This document shows positions 32,315 to 36,011 of a stretch of 36,011 nucleotides of DNA, piece by piece. The DNA lies in contig CAMWLG010000032.1 in assembly GCA_947175035.1 (NCBI GenBank), forward strand, positions 1 through 36,011, read 5' to 3'. Each line of letters begins with the position of its first letter. The stretch's first letter is position 1. The notes under the pieces are model-generated. The model was given only the letters and a program-made list of their open reading frames with translations. It made no database searches and had not been told where the DNA came from. The DNA is from an uncultured Lachnospiraceae bacterium (GTDB taxonomy: Bacteria; Bacillota; Clostridia; Lachnospirales; Lachnospiraceae). Both the position numbers and the translations under genes were made by a program.

Positions 32315-33323
32315 TAATCTCGTCACCTCCACCCCTGGAGATAACAATTTCGCCTGCATCCTCCAGCTTGCGGATAATATTTACAATCTTCTGCTGCGAT
32401 TCTTCCACATCCTTCATGCGGACAGGCCCCATGAACTCCATATCTTCCTTTATCATGGTCACAAGACGCTTGGACAGGTTGTTGAAAATCGCTGTCTGCA
32501 CCTGCTCGTTGGCGCCCTTCAGCGCCATCTCCAAGTCGCTGTTGTCCACATCGCGCAGCACACGCTGAATTGCACGGTCGTCCAAAAGCAGCACATCCTC
32601 GAACACAAACATCTTCTTCCTGATCTCGTCCGCCAATTCCGGCTCCTCGATCTCCAAAGTCTCCATAATGTGCTTCTCTGTTCCGCGATCCACAGTATTC
32701 AGGATCTCCACCACGGCATCCACACCACCGATCACGGTGTAGTCCTGATTTACCAGACTCGCCAGCTTGGATTCCAACACCTTCTCCACCTCCTTGATGA
32801 CATCAGGGCTGGTGCGATCCATCATTGCAATTCTCTTCGCCACATCAGCCTGCCTGTCAGGGGGCAGGGCAGAGACAATCAAAGCCGACTGCCCGGGAGA
32901 CAGATAAGACAAGATCAACGCAATGGTCTGAGGATGCTCATCCTGAATAAAGTTGATGAGCTGCGAAGGCTCCGTCTTACGTACAAACTCGAAAGGCTTT
33001 ACCTGCAGGGAAGCGGTCAGCTTACCGATCACCTCCATCGCTTTCTCATTGCCCAGCGCCTTGTCAAGAAGCTCTTTGGCATAGCCGATACCACCCTCGG
33101 CAATGTACTGCTGTGCAAGGCAGACCTCGTAGAACTCGTTGATCACTTCCTCCTTCACCTGAGGCGTCACGCTTCTGGTGTTGGCAATCTCTAATGTCAG
33201 TTCCTCTATCTCGTCATCCTTTAAATGCTTAAACAATCCCGCGGAACGCTCCGGGCCCAATGAAATCAGCAAAATTGCAGCCTTCTGTAAACCGGTAATC
33301 CCGCTTTCGCTTTTCTTTGCCAT
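32307..33323 (-). CDS. fliG: Flagellar motor switch protein FliG
   Basis: The 338-residue protein is a standard FliG. It begins with GLQKAAILLISLGPERSAGL and has the middle-domain EHPQTIALILSYL motif. The C-terminal torque domain has FEDVLLLDDRAIQRVLRDVD with the charged residues that face MotA. FliG joins the MS-ring (FliF) to the C-ring (FliM, FliY). GGAGG overlaps the fliF stop codon and lies 5 nt before the ATG. Confidence 0.98.
   Translation of the reverse strand: MAKKSESGITGLQKAAILLISLGPERSAGLFKHLKDDEIEELTLEIANTRSVTPQVKEEVINEFYEVCLAQQYIAEGGIGYAKELLDKALGNEKAMEVIGKLTASLQVKPFEFVRKTEPSQLINFIQDEHPQTIALILSYLSPGQSALIVSALPPDRQADVAKRIAMMDRTSPDVIKEVEKVLESKLASLVNQDYTVIGGVDAVVEILNTVDRGTEKHIMETLEIEEPELADEIRKKMFVFEDVLLLDDRAIQRVLRDVDNSDLEMALKGANEQVQTAIFNNLSKRLVTMIKEDMEFMGPVRMKDVEESQQKIVNIIRKLEDAGEIVISRGGGDEIIV
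32312..32330 (-). promoter_or_regulatory. Ribosome binding site that sets the TTG start of fliH
   Basis: GGAGGTGA (32323-32330) encodes Gly-Gly-Asp of the fliG C-terminus and sits 8 nt before TTG (32312-32314), which overlaps the fliG stop codon region. The quality of the site compared with the alternatives decides the fliH start and implies fliG-fliH translational coupling. Confidence 0.7.
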
Positions 33324-33332
33324 AGTTTCCTC

Positions 33333-34925
33333 CTACCAATCCTCATCAAGCCAGTTGCGCAGCAGCGCGGCGGCAGCCTCCGGATTCTCGTCCACAAATT
33401 TCTCTATCAGCTTGCGTGTCTCGGACTTGGCTTCCACATCGATGTCCTCCAATTCCTGTGTGGACTGCAAAAGATCCTCCACGGAAAGCTCTTCGTCCTC
33501 CGCGGCCTTCTTCTTGCTGCTCATGCTTCTCAAAACCACGAGAGCGAGCAGTGCAAGAATGATGATCAACATGACAATGCTGGCAACATTGGTCCACTCT
33601 AACTCAAGTCCGGGCTTTGCGATAAATCTAGGCGACTCATAGGCAATAATCGTGATATTTTCACGAGGAATCCTGGTGGCGTTCTGAGCCATGTTATAAT
33701 ACTCATCCTCCACCTCGATCCGGACATCCTGGGAATTGTTCGCCTTGAACTCCTCCCATGTAATCCCATCCAGAAGTCCCTGTGCCCGAAGCTCCTCCTC
33801 ACGGTAATCACGATACCGGATCAGAGAGATGGACATGCTGGAATTGTTATAATTGATAGCACCCGCCGGTGTCACCTTGTACTGACTCTGCTCGTCAGGC
33901 AGGTAATCAATCAGCTCCTCCGACCGCTCCGAAGATGAATTCGAGCCGTTTGGACTCGCATACACATTCTCGTCGTTGGAATCCGTTCCGGGCGCATAGG
34001 CATTGGCTGCGTTCTCCGTCGTCTCATTAAAAGTCTCTCGATGGGCGTAAAGCGCTTGCTCCCCCTCCGTCTGAGACCGATATTTCTTCACAGTATCCTC
34101 ATAATTGGAATAATCCATATCCAGGCTGCAGACAACCTCTGCATTGTCAAACTGGCGCGTGCCATAGAGCACTGTTTTCACCTGGTTCGCCACCATGGAC
34201 TGCCCCTGGTTCTGGAGTTCCTGCATGGAGCTTGCGATACCCGCGGTAGAATAATCATCTCCGCCTGTATACAGCATGTTTGCGTTGGAATCCAGAATGG
34301 TGATGTTGGCTGTGGTCTCATTTCCCAGCCAGGTCGCCACCGCACGGGCAATATTCGCCGCTCCACCCACAGGGAAATTGTCATCCAACTCCAATTGTAT
34401 GTATGCACTGGACTCCTGCTTCTTCCTGCTCAGGGTACCGTCCTGAGGAGGAATGTTAAGCAGCACCTCCGCGCTCTTTACATTGTCGAAACGTTGAGTC
34501 AGGATTTTGGAGATTCTGCTCTGATACGCCTCCAAAGTCAGCTTCTCCTTGTCGGAAGCAGTCGTGGAAATGCTGCCATTCAGCGCCTCCTGTATCGTGT
34601 ACTCATCCGCCCCGACGCCAGACGCTCCCAGCGTCCACACTGCTGTCGGGTATTGGCTTGCCTCCACTCTGAACTTCAGACCATCCGAGGACGCCTGGTA
34701 TTTAATCTGCGCCCCTTCCAACAGGGTCTTTACCTCAGAGGCATCCTTGGCATTCGCACATTGGCGTAAATCCACATATTGAGGTTGTTGTGTCACATAT
34801 ATGACAATCGCTAATGCAAAAATAATCGTCGCGCCCAAGCCTATAATAATGGTCTTCTGGCGAGCGGTGAACTTATTCCACCAATCAATTACCTTTTGCA
34901 GGATTTCTTTTATTCTCTCCGGCAT
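33333..34925 (-). CDS. fliF: Flagellar MS-ring protein FliF
   Basis: The 530-residue protein has two membrane helices (about 25-45 and 443-465) around a large extracytoplasmic ring-building part with NIPPQDGTLSRKKQESSAYI. The cytoplasmic C-terminus ends PEAAAALLRNWLDEDW, the FliG-binding tail typical of FliF. FliF is the first basal body ring. It starts 30 nt after fliE, with GGGAG 7 nt before the ATG. Confidence 0.98.
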   Translation of the reverse strand: MPERIKEILQKVIDWWNKFTARQKTIIIGLGATIIFALAIVIYVTQQPQYVDLRQCANAKDASEVKTLLEGAQIKYQASSDGLKFRVEASQYPTAVWTLGASGVGADEYTIQEALNGSISTTASDKEKLTLEAYQSRISKILTQRFDNVKSAEVLLNIPPQDGTLSRKKQESSAYIQLELDDNFPVGGAANIARAVATWLGNETTANITILDSNANMLYTGGDDYSTAGIASSMQELQNQGQSMVANQVKTVLYGTRQFDNAEVVCSLDMDYSNYEDTVKKYRSQTEGEQALYAHRETFNETTENAANAYAPGTDSNDENVYASPNGSNSSSERSEELIDYLPDEQSQYKVTPAGAINYNNSSMSISLIRYRDYREEELRAQGLLDGITWEEFKANNSQDVRIEVEDEYYNMAQNATRIPRENITIIAYESPRFIAKPGLELEWTNVASIVMLIIILALLALVVLRSMSSKKKAAEDEELSVEDLLQSTQELEDIDVEAKSETRKLIEKFVDENPEAAAALLRNWLDEDW

Positions 34926-34955
34926 GGTATTTCTCCCATTTTATAATCTGGTATT

Positions 34956-35303
34956 CTAGATCTGCATCTGCATCAGTTCCTTGTACGCCTCAAGAACCTT
35001 ATCCCTGATGGCTACAGTGTACTGCAATGCTGTGGATGCTTTTTGGAGCGCAATCGTCAAATCATGCGTGTTCTCGGTCTCCCCAAGCATGAATTTGACC
35101 TCTTCATTCTCCATATCTGACAAATAACTGTTGGTGGTGTTAATATTGTCGATCGCCGTGTTCAAAAAGGCGTCAAACATGGTGCCATCTGCGGTTTTCC
35201 CCTTCTCTCCCAGACTCCCTGTCAAGGTCTCCGGTCTGGTCACATAATTGAGTCCCGTGGTTCCGCTCAAGCCACTGAGTGATGTGATAGCTGATAAATC
35301 CAT
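34956..35303 (-). CDS. fliE: Hook-basal body complex protein FliE
   Basis: The 115-residue protein ends with the FliE signature KVEF-like region, here EVKFMLGETENTHDLTIALQ and KASTALQYTVAIRDKVLEAY. FliE joins the MS-ring and export gate to the rod. It is slightly longer than the usual 95-105 residues because of a variable N-terminus. AAGGAG lies 9 nt before the ATG. A gap of 78 nt separates it from flgC; I see no clear promoter or terminator in it. Confidence 0.95.
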   Translation of the reverse strand: MDLSAITSLSGLSGTTGLNYVTRPETLTGSLGEKGKTADGTMFDAFLNTAIDNINTTNSYLSDMENEEVKFMLGETENTHDLTIALQKASTALQYTVAIRDKVLEAYKELMQMQI

Positions 35304-35381
35304 TTTATGTATCTCCTTCTATAGGCCCCCTATATTTATTATTTCTTGATGGCCGTATTTATCTATATCTTAGCTGCGGCA

Positions 35382-35834
35382 TTAATGCTGCGCAAGATTC
35401 AAGCCCTGCAGAGCTATGGACTTGCTGGCGTTAAACGCGGTCGAATTGGCCTCATAAGCACGGCTCGCGTCAATCAAATTCGTCATCTCGGTGATGATGT
35501 TGACATTGGGCATGGTAACGTAACCATTCTCGTCCGCATCCGGATGGGAAGGGTCATACACCATCTTCATCTCAGACTCCTTATCCTCATGGATGCCTGT
35601 CACCTTCACGCCCTGTCCCACATATGCAGTCGAAGCGCCCCTGAGCACCTTGTGAAAATCACTGTAGCGATCTTCTCCTTTGGCCTGAAAAGTCACCAGC
35701 TTACGCACATATGGCGTGCCATCCTCCGTGCGTGTGGTCTGGGCATTGGCAACATTCTCGGAAATGATATCCATACGCAGTCTCTGTGCCGTCATCCCTG
35801 AAGCACACACATTAAACGCCGAAAACATACTCAT
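35382..35834 (-). CDS. flgC: Flagellar rod protein FlgC
   Basis: The 150-residue proximal rod protein shows the family ends: MSMFSAFNVCASGMTAQRLR with ISENVANAQTTRTEDGTPY at the start, and PNVNIITEMTNLIDASRAYE with a final SKSIALQGLNL. The ATG at 35834 is chosen because AGGAGG lies 8 nt before it. A GTG one codon upstream is possible. It follows flgB by 68 nt. Confidence 0.97.
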   Translation of the reverse strand: MSMFSAFNVCASGMTAQRLRMDIISENVANAQTTRTEDGTPYVRKLVTFQAKGEDRYSDFHKVLRGASTAYVGQGVKVTGIHEDKESEMKMVYDPSHPDADENGYVTMPNVNIITEMTNLIDASRAYEANSTAFNASKSIALQGLNLAQH

Positions 35835-35902
35835 CACTATATCCTCCTATATCAACACTTCATTTTTATTATGATTGTCTCGTTGCGATTATCTCCCTGT
35901 GA

Positions 35903-36011
35903 TTACTTCATCACGGCCTGCAGGTTTTGGAACTCCTGCGAAATACTTGCAATCAAGCCCTGATATTTCAACTGGTTCTCCGCCAGCATCACGTTCTCAT
36001 TCTCGATATCC
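35903..36011 (-). CDS. flgB: Flagellar rod protein FlgB, C-terminal end (truncated by window edge)
   Basis: The last 35 codons of a gene entering from the right edge are visible, ending at the TAA at 35903-35905. They read DIENENVMLAENQLKYQGLI and then SISQEFQNLQAVMK. This matches the C-terminus of FlgB proteins, where LAENQLKYQ and a final short helix are typical. Its place directly before flgC supports the call. The start and any operon promoter lie outside the window. Confidence 0.93.
   Translation of the reverse strand, partial: DIENENVMLAENQLKYQGLIASISQEFQNLQAVMK

Overview
The window is one continuous flagellar and chemotaxis (fla/che) gene cluster with every recognisable gene on the minus strand. 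Transcription runs from high coordinates (flgB, cut by the right edge) to low coordinates (rpsB, cut by the left edge). The gene order flgB-flgC-fliE-FGHIJ ... fliP-Q-R-flhB-A-F-G ... cheB-A-W-C-D-sigD ... rpsB matches the long fla/che operon of Firmicutes such as Bacillus subtilis. The extra genes (fapA, a DUF6115 protein, a TIGR02530-type protein, flbD-motA-motB inside the operon, a PilZ gene) and the moderate GC content point to Clostridia, most likely Lachnospiraceae. That placement is inference; the genus cannot be told from the sequence.

Layout, in transcription order. (1) 36011-28719: flgB (end), flgC, fliE, fliF, fliG, fliH, fliI, fliJ and a MotE/YlxF-like membrane protein, covering rod, MS-ring, rotor and export ATPase. 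(2) 28718-24156: fliK, flgD, a TIGR02530-type protein and flgE, covering hook-length control, hook cap and hook. This block starts with a very good sigma-D (sigma-28) promoter in front of fliK. (3) A perfect 14-bp hairpin at 24092-24135, then flbD, motA, motB, fliL, fliM and fliY: stator, stator accessory and switch. (4) cheY, with a possible sigma-A promoter of its own, then fliO, fliP, fliQ, fliR, flhB, flhA, flhF and flhG: response regulator, export gate and placement GTPase/ATPase. (5) A PilZ protein, cheB, cheA, cheW, cheC, cheD, a small two-helix membrane protein, then sigD (fliA): signalling, adaptation and the late sigma factor. (6) fapA, a small unknown protein, a DUF6115 protein and a short MltG-like protein. 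(7) rpsB, with its own clear sigma-A promoter and a structured 5' leader.

The genes are tightly packed. Several pairs overlap by 1-8 bp (flhA/flhF, cheY/fliO, fliO/fliP, fliG/fliH), and several ribosome binding sites lie inside the 3' end of the gene before, so translational coupling is likely. Starts were chosen by Shine-Dalgarno position. This moves the start inward from the longest open frame for cheA, cheD, fliQ, fliL, fliH, flhB, flgC, the MltG-like gene and the 101-residue gene.

I found no mobile element, CRISPR array, tRNA or rRNA, and no clearly new multi-gene system. The points most worth a second look are the sigma-D promoter before fliK, the hairpin between flgE and flbD, a FlgD with an added surface-protein-like helical module, the small unrecognised proteins near sigD, and the rpsB leader.
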